Assembly: GCA_904063045.1 (NCBI GenBank)
Contig: CAJFCJ010000013.1
Location: 1,532,156-1,596,155 of the forward strand
DNA: 64,000 nucleotides
From: Dimorphilus gyrociliatus
Lineage: Eukaryota; Annelida; Polychaeta; Dinophilidae
Direction of reading: 5' to 3'
A model generated the notes under the pieces. That model did not search any database. It was not told the origin of the DNA and saw nothing but the letters and a program-made list of their open reading frames with translations. Position numbers and translations under genes: made by a program. Positions 25,801 to 41,708 of the stretch are shown piece after piece. Position 1 is the stretch's first letter; the number at the start of each line of letters is the position of its first letter.

Positions 25801-27238
25801 AAAAACCGGTATCGATAAATTAAATGGCTCTTTTAATAATTTCTTACCTAATATTGAGAAAAGTAACATGTTGAACAATACTAAAAGTAGCATATCAAGT
25901 ATTGGTGGTAAAGATAGTATAATTTGACGAATAAATCTAAGATAAATAACTATTCACTTTCTTATTATATGGTTAATTAAATAGCAGACCTCCTCAAACC
26001 AGTGCAATAAAAGCAATCCAATAGAAAAAGTGGCCTAATACATCTGGTAACCCGGAAGTGACTTTTATTTCTTGCTATAACCACTATTGCCTCGACTATC
26101 ATAATAGCCAGAGCCATTGCCTGGAAAAATACAAGAAAAAACAATGGACTATTAAGAGAATATTTCTAAATAGAACCTTAATAGCACTTCGAAAATGAGT
26201 TCTAAAGATTCCAACTCCGAGCCATTTAATTCTTAGAAATACTTCCATAGCAATTAGAAATAAGCACGACAATTCAATCGTTGCATGAATCTAACAGAAT
26301 AAACAAGTAGCAGAAATGGGATACTTTTATTTTTTATCGAAAAACGTATGCACTTCATTAAATAAACTCTCAATAATACTGTATAGTGATAGAATTAGAC
26401 AAGGCGTAAAGCAGACGTTATCGTTATCAAATATGCATTATCAAAAAAAAAACCGTAGAATTGACTTTATAAGCAAATATCATTCATATGACCTTTAAAT
26501 TTCGTAGTGTTTTATTTCTAATACATAAAACTGTAGTATGATTTAGAATGATATAATTGAATTTAATTGTTTTTGTTCTTTTTCAAGAATAATTATATGG
26601 TAACTTGAATTGATTTAATTAGATATTTCACAGTGAAATTTTATAAACTTTGTCTAATTATAAAATTTAATAGGTTGCTTTTTTTTGAAAGTATAACATA
26701 AGCCAGTCGCAGGAAAATTAGCAATTCGAATCAAGACAATTTATATAGTATAAATTATTTTAAAAATGGATAAATGTATATTTTATTTCAAACTTACAAT
26801 GCTACTAATCTTTATAACAGCCGGAGGTTCAAAAAAAGCAAGAAGCAAAAGAATAGTAGAGGCTACTAAATCCAACAAGTAAAACCAAAAATTGTGCGTA
26901 ATGACATAAGCTGTAACTGCTGCACTGCCGTTAGGATGGGTATCAAATTTATCATTGTATAACCCTTCCTGCAAATAGATTGCGGCATTATGTAACTTTC
27001 TGTTATTAGCTCCATCGTCAGATAGAGGATTTATTCCAATTGGCGAATCGTCGTTCCTTTCTGAAAGAATGGGAGACAAAGAGGTCTCAGAAGACGTCCT
27101 CAAAAAGGACATGATAGCACAATTGGTAACTTCTTAAGGTTGATCCAATTATGACCTCACAAAAGTTTTACCTGAAGGGACAGATGAATAATCATTGTTT
27201 CTTTTGTTAAGCAGTTTTACTCGTTCATCCTCCGCCAT
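22811..27238 (-). CDS. TPCN1: Two-pore channel 1 (endolysosomal cation channel)
   Basis: A two-repeat voltage-gated cation channel of endosomes and lysosomes. Twenty-two exons join in phase to 2,424 nt, 807 residues (human TPC1 about 816). First exons: 27238-27172, 27129-26798, 26290-26177, 26120-25990; last exons: 23425-23357, 23294-23076, 23002-22811. Start ATG 27238 gives MAEDERVKLL. The family signature AAIYLQEGLYNDKFDTHP precedes the first transmembrane helix. The repeat-1 pore helix/filter is LLTTANYPDVMMPAY. The inter-repeat linker has an EF-hand-like NKSGNGTLNLEEF. Repeat 2 has an S4-like LRPLRLLRLFKLKSRYR and filter FELTVVNNWYIIM, matching TPC1. A short acidic cytosolic tail follows. 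Most introns are about 45-80 bp, but intron 2 (26291-26797) is 507 bp and the one at 24715-24979 is 265 bp; neither shows a missing exon. Confidence 0.95.
26291..26797 (-). other. Long intron 2 of TPCN1
   Basis: A GT-AG intron several times longer than its neighbours. The short + strand ORF within it (26316-26498) has no recognisable domain and AT-driven composition, so no gene is called. Regulatory content is possible but not shown. Confidence 0.6.
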
Positions 27239-27734
27239 TTGTGTTGCTTTTAAAAGTTATCTTCGAATTTTTGACGACGTCTTCCTGATATTTGTCACAA
27301 AATAATTTACACTATTTTAAAAATAATATTCCGTCTGGCTTACAGCTAAATCATTTCATTTTTTCAATTTTTGTATTTTTACCCACTCTTTTTACTATCG
27401 GACTACTTTTTAATACGCGCGTTTAACTCTTCACTAATTCGTTCGCTAAGTGTCTATTAATACGAGAATTGCATTACTTATGTAAGTGAACATTTATTAT
27501 AATTGAGAAAATTTAGATTAAATATAATTAGCTGCTAAAAAAAACTTTTTGTATGAAACTACTTGTTACTAAGCAACACAATACATAACACAACAGTCAT
27601 TCGGTTTTAACTGAACTTTTCTCCTACCATCTACAACCAACTAAAAAGCAGATAATTAAATCATCTGTACAGGTAATTTTTGAGTATATAGTTCTACTTG
27701 GAGGTTAATGTATATTTAATTAAACAGATAGGCG
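27239..27734. promoter_or_regulatory. Divergent promoter region TPCN1/DRC10
   Basis: Separates the TPCN1 start (-, 27238) from the DRC10 start (+, 27735), 496 bp. The sequence is AT-rich with a small CpG-containing patch (TACGCGCG near 27413). No TATA box is obvious. Shared promoter function is inferred from the geometry. Confidence 0.5.
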
Positions 27735-29474
27735 ATGACTACTGTCAGTGAACCATCAATAGCAGGAGAGAAAATGTCGAAGCTTATGTCTCAACCTCAA
27801 AATATAACGCAATATGAGCCAAAACGCTCTAAAGTTCCCAAAGTAGACCCCATTCGAACTTTAGAGCCTGCAAGAAAAAAAGTATCTACTGTGGAGGCCC
27901 AAAGAGTTCTTCACACTTTACTCGATTCGATCAAGAAATTAGAAATTGCAGTAAACATAGAATATATAATTGACAACATGGAAAGATTTAACGTTGCTTT
28001 TGGGCAAACTTTAGTAAAGAAATTTTTAAATCATCAACAACTATTGGAAAAATTCGACACGCAAGTTTTCGAGATGGAAAAACTCTTTATAGAACAAAGA
28101 CAAAAAAGGATTAGAGAGCTGAAAAGACGGGTTCGTAGAGGTTCTGATATAAGTGGTGAAGAAGATGCTTATTTATTGGAACAAAATTTTGATGAAGAAG
28201 AAGAGGATCATGAAGAACAAGAAGATGAAAGAGAATACGACGATGAAGGGGAGCGAGAAGAACCCGAACAGTCTCAACAAGAAGAGGCAGCTGATCCGAG
28301 TCTTGAAAAAGATCCTGAAACAAAATCAGCTAAAGCCACAGATGATGGCCAATCCGAACAAGTATTAACACCAAGACCACCCTCCACCAGCCGCCCAAGT
28401 AGCACGAAATCATCTGTTAGGAGGGGAACAACACCAACTTCTCAAAAGTCCGTAAGCTCTACTGACTCGAGGATAGTCCAGAATATTAATGAACTACAAC
28501 AGAATCTTATAAGAATTAACTCTTTAATTTCCGATTCTACAAGGAATATCCAAAGGTGTTTTGCAGTTGATCCAGGCGCATATGATGCCTTTCATAAAGA
28601 TATCGATAACGATGAAATTGATTATGACGCTGAAGTTAAACAATTTCTTGAATTTGTTTATGAATTAAGGGTAAGATTAAATGAATTAAGTATTAGAATT
28701 GTATTCGATCTATAATTCTTCTTCTTCTTTTTCTTTTAGAATATCATCACTCGCAAGTTATTGACTTCACCAGTAGAAGAACTTGAAAACAATAAATGTC
28801 TAAAAGAGATAGAAGCACGAGCACGTAATCATATGGATACAATAGCTAAATTAGAAGGTGTACTTAAAGAATTAGAGGAGGAGAAGAACAACGAAATTAA
28901 AGATAAGAATAACATCATTAGAAATCTTCAAAATCAACTACACACTATCGAAAGAGTTTCTGAAGAAAGTATTAAACAAGTTAAATCCGATGCTGACAAA
29001 CAAGAGCTGGCAGATAAGAAAAACTCTGAAGGACGACAAGGTAAACTTGCTCAAGAAGTTGCCGCCCTTAAACAACAATACCAGAACGAATTGCAAGAGC
29101 ACAGAAGCATCGAAGCGGATTTGAGAAACAAGAAGTATAAAAACGAAACCGAAGTTGAAAATTGGATTAACAGATATGATGAAAATATGGGATCAAGACA
29201 GGAGAAATACGAAGAGATCGATGAACAATATACGAAAGAGAAGAAACAATTAAATGAATTAGAAGAACGCTTTAAAACACTGGAAGAAGAATATAAAGCA
29301 ATCATGGCCGAAAGGGAAGCGGAAAGGGAAAGACGAGAAAAGGAGGCGAGAGAATTACAACTATGTATGCAAGCTGCAACAACAATACAAGCTTTCTGGA
29401 GATCATTTAAGGTTAGGAAAGCAATCAGAACTAAGAAGAAGGGCAAGAGAGGCAAGAAGTCAAAGAAAAAATAA
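27735..29474 (+). CDS. IQCD: DRC10 / IQCD: nexin-dynein regulatory complex subunit
   Basis: Subunit of the axonemal nexin-dynein regulatory complex, which controls motility of cilia and flagella. Two exons, 27735-28670 and 28740-29474, join in phase 0 to 556 residues. The N-terminal helical region contains LLDSIKKLEIAVNIEYI and FLNHQQLLEKFDTQVFEMEKL. An acidic then Ser/Thr/Pro-rich insert (about residues 140-245) follows and makes the protein longer than the human form (about 449). The second exon is almost entirely coiled coil, ending in a single IQ motif (AATTIQAFWRSFKVRKAIR) and a Lys-rich tail; this order is characteristic of DRC10. A motile-cilia gene fits an animal with ciliated cells. 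An alternative start at the Met of 27774 is possible. Confidence 0.9.
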
Positions 29475-29789
29475 ACTATTCTATTGTTATATACAGTATT
29501 TATATACAAATATACAGTATATATAAATACACTGTATACATTAAAAAACTTTGTCAATTCTTTCTATGGATTAATAATAAATACACTTCAGTTGTATATT
29601 AAAACAGTCTTAACTCAAAAAAACTCCATGTGCAGCGCCATCTGTTACCTAAATTTTTGTCGATAGGGGAATTTCAATGCGAAAATGAATGTAGCATTAA
29701 ATTTCTAAGAGGAAGAAAATATAGCTTTGTAAAATTGGGTGAATAGATATTGACAGAGAATGAAGGAATAAGAGAGAGGAAGGAGAAAT
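29475..29789. other. Intergenic gap DRC10 to deacetylase-like gene
   Basis: AT-rich, with three close copies of the ACAGTAT/ACTGTAT-type motif at about 29491-29540, probably in the DRC10 3' UTR. A purine-rich AGAGAGAGGAAGGAG sits just before the next ATG. No gene was recognised. Confidence 0.5.
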
Positions 29790-31153
29790 ATGGAAAGAAG
29801 CATGAATTCTATAAAATATCTGATATATTGTACATTATTTCTTGGAATAAAATGTGATTTTCAACCTCCAAGAAGCTTGAATAAGACAAACGTTCCCTAT
29901 TTAATTTCTATTATTTTTCGAGGAGATTCAAGCCAAACAATAGACGATTTTGATCTCTGCAAGTTGGAGCAATTATTTAGTTATAAAAGGAAAAATCCAA
30001 ATGGATGTCCTATAAAGGCAACATTCCTTTTAAATAAACCTAAAAAGAACACCAGCTTTAAGGAGAGCGATAAATGCGTTTTAAACAGGTTGGTATATTA
30101 ATTTTAGGTCAAAGATAAAAGAATTAAATCTTTCTTCTCTTCTTCTAATCGTTTTTTCATAGTTTATCAAATTACGGCCATGAGATTGGAGTTAGTATTG
30201 CAGAAAGATATAAAGACCTAGATAAAGAGAAGCAAAGAAATTCATTTTTAAATGGAACTGTTAAAGATTTTGAAACAAAAATTCAACAGGCCGTCAATTA
30301 CTTGACTAATTCAACGAAAATACAAAGAGAAAATATTAAAGGATCATTTGGTTTTGATTGGCCACAATCAATTGACATTCCACTTACCTATTTACAAGCT
30401 ATATATAATGAATTAGGAGATAATTCCTACGATACAACTTTTAAGGACAAGGATTCTCAAAATGGTTTAGCCAAATGGCCGTCTTTTAATAATTTATTAA
30501 ACTTAACAGAAATCTATACACCGAGTTATGCTTCAAAGAAGAAAGGGACAAAACAATATGTTCCATGCTTCGAATTGGGCGCTTCTCATTGTCACCCCGT
30601 TGAAACTGCTGATGAAATTCGTAATATCCTATGGAAGGATTTCGTCGCAAGGGACAAAGAATTTTCTAACAGGGCACCCTTTATTTTAAATGTACCCTTA
30701 TATTCCATAGTTGATTATAGCCACGCTATGATCGCTATCGATCAATTTTTAGATCTGACTCTAAATTTAGGCGACGATGTATGGGTGGTAACAGCCAGTC
30801 AAATGATTGACTGGATAAAATCAAATGAAACTGTACTGAATAATTTGAGAGAGTTTGAAGGATTCGGTTGTAAAGATTTTGGAAAATTTAATAAATTGGT
30901 AAGTAGTTAACAAAAGTCAAAGTAGACAATAAGTGATATTTATAAACTTTATCATTAGAATTGTTCGGCTGTGGCAGACCGATGCTCAGATTTCACTGGC
31001 CTCTTGAAATGTAAGGACAAAAACGACACATCCGAAATAGAATATCCTAACCCAGACTTTGCTAAAATAGATGGAAATATTCTCCTTCTAGTCCAGACTA
31101 TTGTCCTTATTTTAGCCTTTGCAATATTTGTGATGAGGGAAAAAGTTTCTTAG
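29790..31153 (+). CDS. Chitin-deacetylase-like (CE4) membrane protein, catalytic residues lost
   Basis: Three exons, 29790-30088, 30163-30898 and 30959-31153, join in phase to 409 residues. A hydrophobic N-terminus (IKYLIYCTLFLGIKC) looks like a signal peptide. The fold matches animal chitin deacetylases: KNPNGCPIKATFLLNK corresponds to the conserved strand after motif 1, GHEIGVSIAE to motif 2, and NRAPFILNVPLYS and VWVVTASQMIDWIK to the C-terminal strands. The catalytic residues are missing: TFDD of motif 1 is IFRG, and the HSxxH metal ligands of motif 2 are absent. A single transmembrane helix (ILLLVQTIVLILAFAIFVM) ends the protein, predicting a type I surface pseudoenzyme, perhaps a carbohydrate-binding or structural protein. 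Classic CDAs are secreted, so the anchor is unusual. Confidence 0.82.
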
Positions 31154-31726
31154 CTTGTTTAGATGTTTATTTTGTGTCTAAATAAACTATTAGTTGTTAT
31201 TTTTGCGTTAGTAATAACCAGTAGACAATCAATCGTTTAACACAAATTAGTGTTTTTTCCAAGTAGTAAGATTATAGTGCTAGACATCAAAACTTTGAAA
31301 CACAGCATTAATAAAGAGTACGTAGGAATCTAAATGATTATAGTTTTGCCAGCTGATGTTCATTTCCTATACTTTACACAAAATCCACCCTTAATTGAAT
31401 ATTATTAACAGTAATCACAGAAAGGAGTTTCTAGAAAATTTAATGACCACAAAAAACAGACGATTATCTATATTTTAAGCGCAAAAAAAAATCAGAAAAT
31501 CAAACAAAAACAGTCACAGCAATAATTGATTTAATAACATTCATGGCAACAATAACCAGTACAAAGATGTTTATGCATAAAATTGTAAAAAATATTTTTT
31601 ACTGTTTCACATCTTGGCAAATTATTTAATATATTTTTACTCTAAAATTATTGCCAGCACCGAAACAAACTATATGTGCAAAAATATTTGTCTTTTTTCC
31701 ACAACTTAAGGTAGATATGATCATAG
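31154..31726. other. Convergent 3' region, deacetylase-like gene / CLUH
   Basis: AT-rich sequence between two gene ends on opposite strands, with AATAAA near 31180 for the + gene. No further gene was recognised. Confidence 0.55.
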
Positions 31727-34700
31727 TTAAGCCTCAATTTTTACTTCCATTTTTTCTGAATTTTCTATTTTTTCGGCTTTTTCTACATTTTGTACTTTCT
31801 CTTTATCTTCAGTAGTAACTTTTTCTTTTTCATTATCTGGTATCACATTAAAGACAGTGAGATTTTGGAAAAGATCGCTTTTTTTTCTAATCACTGTGCG
31901 TAAGTTTTCTAAATTTTCGTATCTGAAAATAATAAACAATAATAAGAGTTTTACCTAGTAGATTATTATAATTTTATAATTATGATACATACTCTATACG
32001 CATAAACATCATTCCGTTAGCCATATTTAAGGTTTCCATAGTCCATGGAGTGGTTGGTTGTAGTTGAATAGCAAAAGTTTTCAAAAACTCTTGAGCAACA
32101 CCTGGTTCAGTTGCTTTGTCCTGTTCCCTAATGAATTTTTCAAATTTAACAGCCATTTCGGTTAGAAGATTTACACATTCCTTGGATTCAATTGTTCTCT
32201 GATTCTTTTCAGTCAGTATATCGTTATAAATTTCATACGTGTCTCTTTCAAGTTGCAGAGCTTGACGGAAGTCAGCTTGAGATGCATAGCACTTAGACAT
32301 AAGGTGTGTGCTAAGAGCAATTTTGAGACGTTGGTTCTGTAATACCTCATAAGCTGTTTTTGCACTTCTCAAATATCTCAAAGAGTAGTCATACTCGGCC
32401 AAATGGTATAATATAATTCCAATGTTTAAATCAATCAGAGCCAATTGAGGATGGTTTTCTCCTCCAGGATTAGCGACTAAAAATAAGTGGCGAGCCCTAT
32501 AAATGCAGCGTAAACAACTAGCCAACTTATCATGTGCAAAATAGAATAATCCCAAAAGAAGGAAATCCATAACAAGATCAGCATGATCAACTCCTAAAAC
32601 TCTTTCAGTAATAAGAGTAGCCCTCTCCTGCATATTTATAGCTTCTGTGAAATCGGCAAGAACGTAAAACATTTTTGCCAGAAGACGACAACAAGAAGCA
32701 ATGTCTGGATGAAGGAAGCCGTAAGTGTTATTAAACATCGAAAGTGCACCTTGAACATGCTTAAAAGCGATTGGTATTTGGTTACTATTTAAAGCTTTAC
32801 GTCCTAATTCAAGCAACCTATAGGCTGGACCACATTTTGGTTCACAAGCTTTGACAATAGGAAATTGTCCAATAATGTCTTCCTCATAAAAAGATGGTTT
32901 AGCAGTTTTGCTTGATTCAAACTGATATTCCCTGAGATGCAGTTGGATACCATTTGCCTTGCAAAAAGCTCGTAATAGACTGAGCTTGCTTAATTTGTAT
33001 TTTTTAACGGTTGAATCAAGATCAGTGGTTCCCATTTTAAAATAGTAGCACATTTGAATATCTTCGATGATTTTAGTCCAGATAGAATTAGCGGTTTCAC
33101 CAGTCCATTCAATATCTTTTGGAGTTTCTCCATTTGACTGAGGACGCTTTCCCTTCTTTTTATTCCATTTTTTCTTCCGGGGTTGCAGTTCATCGGAATC
33201 GACTAAGTTCATCGCGTTGAAAGTAGCATGCGACAAGAAACAATTTAAGAAATGAGCAATCGCGCCACCCATATGATGCTGTTGAATGTTCTGAACATAT
33301 TCTCTGAAAAATTAAGAAAACTTTTTTAAAAATAACTAACAGCATTTTTCCTATCTAAAATTTTTTATCACATCATACGATCAAGGCTACAACCTTTTCA
33401 CCTTTAAAATAACTGACACCTGACCTTTATATAGTGAACTTTGGATAGTAGCATGCTTTAAACAAAAGATTTAACCAACCTATATACATGTTTAGCAGCT
33501 CTATTGATCAATGACGCAATGCAGATCGGGAACATGAATTTATTTCTCTTAAACGCCTTTGTTACAATTCCGAGATATCTCATATTTATTCCTGACTCAT
33601 GCATCTTGTTTCTAAGCATAAATCCATCAACAACTCCTTGAGATTGATCAACGAATCCCATGATAAATGCTGGTATTGTGCTTGTCAACATAAATTCAGC
33701 AGCTTTCAAAAGTAATCGTTTATCTTTTTCCAAATTTTCCGCTTCCTCTTCGGGAGCTTGAACATTCGAATGGAACGTATTCGGATTAACAGAAAAATTG
33801 AGGCGATTCTGGTCAAGAGAGCCAAGCTCATCAAGTATTTCTATTACTTTCTTTTGCTCTTCTTCAAGAGTTGTTGATACATCACTTTCACATTCAGTTT
33901 CTGGTCCTAGAATAATTTCCAATTGTTTTATCATATCCTGTTTGAAGTCATCATCAGCAAAAGTCTCAAGAATAATTTGTTTAACAATCTCCCGTTGGAA
34001 ATTAGGATGAATTTTTCCTTTAACAGAAATTAGGAAAAATTTAAAACGGGAATCTTTAAATAATCTCCAAAATTCGCGTCGGAAAAAGCAAAATTTATGT
34101 CGAAAATCTCTGGGTAATTTGTAACTAGTCATGGTTTTTGAAATATATTTTTTCTCCAAATCTCCAATGAAATTTGGGTCCTTAGGAAACAAGGTTAACA
34201 AATCGATAATATATGGTCTTCTATCATTACCAATTATTCCTTTACATTCAACAGCAGAGTACAATAAATGTTCTTCGCCAGAAGCATCAAGGACAGTATT
34301 TGGTCTAATATCTAATTCTTTTCCCAAATTTTTCATAATTTCGACGTAAGTCGAATCTGATGAACGAATAGTGTTTCCAAAGTCGAACGATCCATACACC
34401 ACAGAATGCTCCTGATCTTTCTCTAATATTCCAGGAACAATACTTTGAACAGCCACTCTCTGACCTTTATAGTCGACAACCGTTGTCCCAAGCGTATAGA
34501 CCCCTTCAATGTTGGATTGTAAAACGGCATTAACAGCTGCCAAATCGGCCGAGGGGGCTGCGTGAGCTGCTGTGTCTCCTCCAAAAGCAGCATAATGTTC
34601 TTTGACATCATATCCCAAACTTAAAAATAGATTACTCCACAGAAACATTCTATTTTTGGACTCTTCACTTTGATTTATAGCCAGGATATTTCCATCTAAT

Positions 34701-36734
34701 ACTGCCATTGCTCCACGAACAGACACAGATGTAAAGTCTGAGTAGGCTTTAAATATCGAACGCTCTCTAATTATCGTTTGTTCTAGATTTTCACTTGGCA
34801 TATCTTTGGTTGTTTGAAGTTCTTCATTCCAGTCTCGAGCCTGACCAGGTAGATGGTCTTCCAGTGGGTATCGAGTTGAAAAAGCGTCTTCGCCTCTCAT
34901 ATGATCGTAAAAGATTGGTAGCTGAGGAGATAACCAAGAGTGTACTTGATGAGGTGTAACCATTTTTTCAAAAGGGTGCATTAATTTCCTAAAACGCATG
35001 ATTTGAGCATAATTTTTCTTGAAAATAGGACTTATTTGTGAAAGGGTATCCACTAAGCAGTGATTGAGATATTTTGGATTGTCAGGTTTTGGATCGAAAA
35101 CTTCCTCCGTCGATTTATTTACATAGAAGCCTCTTGTACTTGCCGTAATGCTGATCTTTTTATTTTCCATAGTTACAACATGAATATACATAATGTCACC
35201 ATGAAATCTTCGATTAGGTGGTGGAGGATTCCACCCACTTAGAGTAAGAACTTTCACACACTCCGGAACCTATTAAAAAAAAGACAAAAACATATCAGTT
35301 ACTCATTCATCTATCTGCTACATACAATAATCGCTTTCAGTAGTAAATAGTACTACAATATAGATTATAAAATATTTGCATTTACATAAAAGTTTATCAT
35401 AATCATTGATAAATGCAACTAGCACTATCTAGTACTTAAGCAGAAACCCATCAGTAAATATTAAAAGTAATGCTTAAGATATATTTACACATCGTTTATA
35501 TTCGCCACTATCAGAAACATTGGGATGCAAAGGGAGAAGTTTAAGTTGCTTTAGATTCGTTTCTGGAGTTAAATATTCTGGAGGACTGCAGTCACTCTCA
35601 CGGGCAAATCCATTTTCTTTTAATAACATCATATTTTAAGATATTTTAAGAAATTTAAATTCTGTATACAAACCAGCTGATCCTATACAACATCCGCGGG
35701 CAACAACATTCATAAATGACAAAGATTGACCATCAACACCTTGATAGGCATCGATACTTTCAACAGATTTCAACAAGTCCCTTGTATGACGAAAGTGGGT
35801 TTTTGCTTCTCTTGTATTGTATGGTTCTAAAGGAATTATAAAAATATTATAAATATAATACTTTTTTCATACATTAATGACTCACTGACCTTCAACAAAC
35901 TTGATCACGCTATTTTCCGTTAAATTTTCAATTGATCTTACTTCAGAAAATACGTCTAGAGTTGTACCATCTAATTTCAAAGAAAAACAAGTTTTTGCGC
36001 AACAGTCTTCCCGCTCTTGAAGCAATTGGGCTAGAGATTGAATTAGTTCAGATGGAGCAAGCTGCAATGGAAATGAAAACCATTATTTCGATAAGTAATT
36101 TAGCGACACACTAAGTTTTAAAATTGTTCCTTTGTAGTGAAAGGTCAAAAAATCTATTGTAAAGCATGTATAAATATATATTTTTATTCACCTTCAGTTC
36201 AACTCTTTCAGAATTTGGCAACTCAACTACTAAATCGAGAGTGACCTCGTCAAATATGTTGTTTTGTTGAATTCCTTCATGATTTTCATCAGGGTTAACA
36301 GCTGCAGCATTGTTCGATTCTTCAATCTGGCTACCATTTTCAGCAACTTCTTTCTCAACTTCTTTTGTAGTATTTTCACTTGGGGCTGATCCACTTTTAA
36401 TACTTGTTTCGCTTGACTCTGGACGAGTAGAATCTTCTAAGATAAAGAAATCATTAAAATTCAAATTATGACGTAATCGTTCTAGATATTGTAAAACACG
36501 CTTTTTTAAGGTCCAAGGTTTACATGTTTCAGATATTATATACTAAACAGTTGATATTTATTTGTTCTAACGATTTTGTTTTAAATAGCTAATGTATGAC
36601 AGTCATATCTTAAAAATATATTTGATTTTCTTTCGCAAGGACGAAGCGAGCGAAACTGCCGAGGGTCATTGAAGACAAAATGTATTTAAAGTTTAATAAA
36701 TACCTGTTGTAACGTCTCCTAATTTTGTAGGCAT
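31727..36734 (-). CDS. CLUH: CLUH: clustered mitochondria protein homolog
   Basis: Cytosolic mRNA-binding protein that promotes expression and distribution of nuclear-encoded mitochondrial genes. Eight exons join in phase: 36734-36704, 36436-36192, 36061-35890, 35826-35674, 35616-35489, 35269-33480, 33303-31993 and 31922-31727; 4,026 nt, 1,341 residues (human about 1,309). The first coding exon is only 31 nt. After an acidic N-terminus come the CluN region (APSELIQSLAQLLQERED, TCFSLKLDGTTLD), the Clu domain (VKVLTLSGWNPPPPNRR, ITASTRGFYVNKST, PGQARDWNEELQTTKDMP, GAMAVLDGNILAIN, VECKGIIGNDRRPYIIDL), a conserved central RGINMRYLG-equivalent (SGINMRYLGIV), and C-terminal TPR-like repeats (MQERATLITERVLGVDH, LALIDLNIGIILYHLAEYD). 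A Lys/Glu-rich tail ends the protein. Confidence 0.97.
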
Positions 36735-37195
36735 GTTCCTTTTTCTCTTACTTATTTAAGTAAATAAAAAAGCATTGAAGAGTTTTCTTCTATTAGCGAA
36801 TTTCGAACGAAGTTGAATTTCACGTGTTCTCAGATGCGCTTTGACCGATGCTTCCGGTAGACTTCGAAGGTTAACCATATTTTCGTTGTTTTCCAAAAAA
36901 TTATAAAATATCATGTAATAATTTATTTAATATAAAATAAAGAAATACAGAGTATAAGAAATTTAATGGGACATATACGAAAAAGCAAAGTAATCATCTG
37001 TTGCTTTGAGTGTTTTACGCAAGTTACAAAAATAAACATCGCAACAACAGCAAATCCGATAATCTATCGAAAGTAAAACATATATTTCAGCTTTTTTCCT
37101 TTCTATATAACTAAATCAGATTTTACGTTTGAATACAAAGTTTTTTGAACTAATTTTTAAATTGATAATAATATTTTTAATATTTAACTGATTTT
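36735..37195. promoter_or_regulatory. Divergent promoter CLUH/BET1L
   Basis: 461 bp between opposite start codons. The CLUH-proximal part is less AT-rich and contains an E-box-like TCACGTG near 36821 and an ETS-like CTTCCGGTAG at 36851-36860, both common in animal housekeeping promoters. Function is inferred. Confidence 0.5.
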
Positions 37196-37698
37196 ATGAG
37201 CGATAATGTGATAAAAACAGTGAATTACGATGAAATGCTCGATCGCGAAAACCAAAGGAGAACTGAATCGTTAGCTTCAAAAGCAGCTGCCTTAAAAGGA
37301 GTTAGTTGTCAATCTTTTTTATTTAAAAATATAATATCTTCATTTCTATTAATTATTAGTCAATTTCTAGCTGTTCAGTAGTTTGAGCTATAAGTGCTTA
37401 ATACTTGTTCTAGATTGTCGGTGATATTAAACGGGAAGTTCACGGCCAAGTTGACTATCTCTCTGGCATGGTATTTTAAAATATAGGGAATTTGTAGGAT
37501 ATTATTTGAAACTAATATTTCACACAGAATACCGATTTTGACAGCACTGATGGACTATTAGGTGGAAGTGTGAAAAGATTCTCCAATATGCTCAGTGCCA
37601 GAAAAATGAATAGGAAAATTACTTGCTATATCATTCTAGGTTTGGTCGGACTATTTATTCTATTCTATTACATTTTCTCTGGTTTACACTTATATTAA
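37196..37698 (+). CDS. BET1L: BET1-like Golgi SNARE (GS15)
   Basis: Tail-anchored Qc-type SNARE for vesicle fusion at the Golgi. Three exons, 37196-37300, 37414-37470 and 37528-37698, join in phase 0 to 110 residues (human BET1L 111). EMLDRENQRRTESLASKAAALK matches the BET1L start of the SNARE helix, with the heptad helix continuing through IVGDIKREVHGQVDYLSGM. GGSVKRFSNM also favours BET1L over BET1. The C-terminal anchor is CYIILGLVGLFILFYYIF with a two- to six-residue lumenal tail. Confidence 0.92.
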
Positions 37699-38414
37699 CC
37701 TTTGAAAGAACATTAGAAAATATTACCAAATATTCTTGAAAGTCATTTCAATTTCATGAGTGGGAGTTTGGAAAAGTTTCATTTACAACTGAAACAATGT
37801 CTTACAATAATTCATTTTAAATTTTATTAATTTAAAACTTTTCTTTAAAATAATAATGAAAGTATTTTTTTGAATACAACATAAAATATTGATTCCATGT
37901 TACATTTTGTAATATTTTTCCAATATAATCATGAAGTTTTCAGTTAAAAAATTAACTAATTTATTGCAATAAAATCTTAAAGAAAAAACAAACAAAGATT
38001 TTATATTTTAAAAAAAAAAATTTCTTTCTTGTATATTGATCGCATGAAAATGTATGATTTTTATAGCCTCGGTGTGGAATAAGTAACTTGAATTCGTAAA
38101 CCATCTAAATCAATAGTACCAACCAGTGAGAGAAAAATGATTACTTTGAGTAGATTCCAGGTAAAATTTAAAAAGTCGTATCTTGTAAAGTCATCTTTCA
38201 CTATCCAAAGATGTTTTATTTAACTGTGAGGCTAACATACAAGCAGAAAGTTTTAAATAAAAAGTTTAGGGTATATTTCTTTTTAGATAAAAAATAATCT
38301 ATAGATATTTTCTTCAAATGAATAGAATCCGAAAAGTCGTATAAAAATTTCTTGAGAATATAAAGAGTTTTGTCTGCGCTATAAAATATAATCTGTTGGC
38401 ATCGTTAGACAGAT
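37699..38414. other. Convergent 3' region BET1L/KAT8
   Basis: AT-rich sequence of 716 bp that should contain both 3' UTRs, with AATAAA-type signals such as near 37967 on the + strand. No coding or RNA gene was recognised. Confidence 0.5.
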
Positions 38415-40235
<1,821 letters not shown>

Positions 40236-40670
40236 ATTTGTTCGGCAAATTTTAACCCGCAGCTTGGTGGGTCTGTCTAAAACTTGGCGGAACTATAATT
40301 AACTTGTGAAAACGCAAATCAAGTGGCAGGTGGTGAACATATATTCGTTTATAAACTAACTGAGTTATAGATTTAGATAATAGGATATATTAATTGATAG
40401 TTTTTTCTAAATTTAAATTGGAAAATTTAAAAAAACTTGATTTAAGTCTTGAAGGAAAATTTTTTTACAACCTTGTAAACACTATTGCCATATTACAGAT
40501 TGACCAGAGCTCCATAGAGGAAAACTAAATAAATATTGTTAATGAAAAATAGTCACTAAGCAATTCGTAAGATTATGAAAAAAACAAAATACAACAATTT
40601 CCGGCATTTAGAATAGCTAAACTGTATAGGCCAGGGAACCACTTTAATTTTAGTAAAACTGACCTTGCTA
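40236..40670. promoter_or_regulatory. Divergent promoter KAT8/NDUFS8
   Basis: 435 bp between opposite start codons. AT-rich; no strong motif was seen. The KAT8 reading frame upstream of its ATG hits a stop within about 65 bp, supporting the chosen start. Confidence 0.45.

Positions 40671-41708
<1,038 letters not shown>

Noticed and set aside
26316-26498. ORF in TPCN1 intron 2
   Set aside because: Short, AT-driven, no domain, and lies wholly within an intron.
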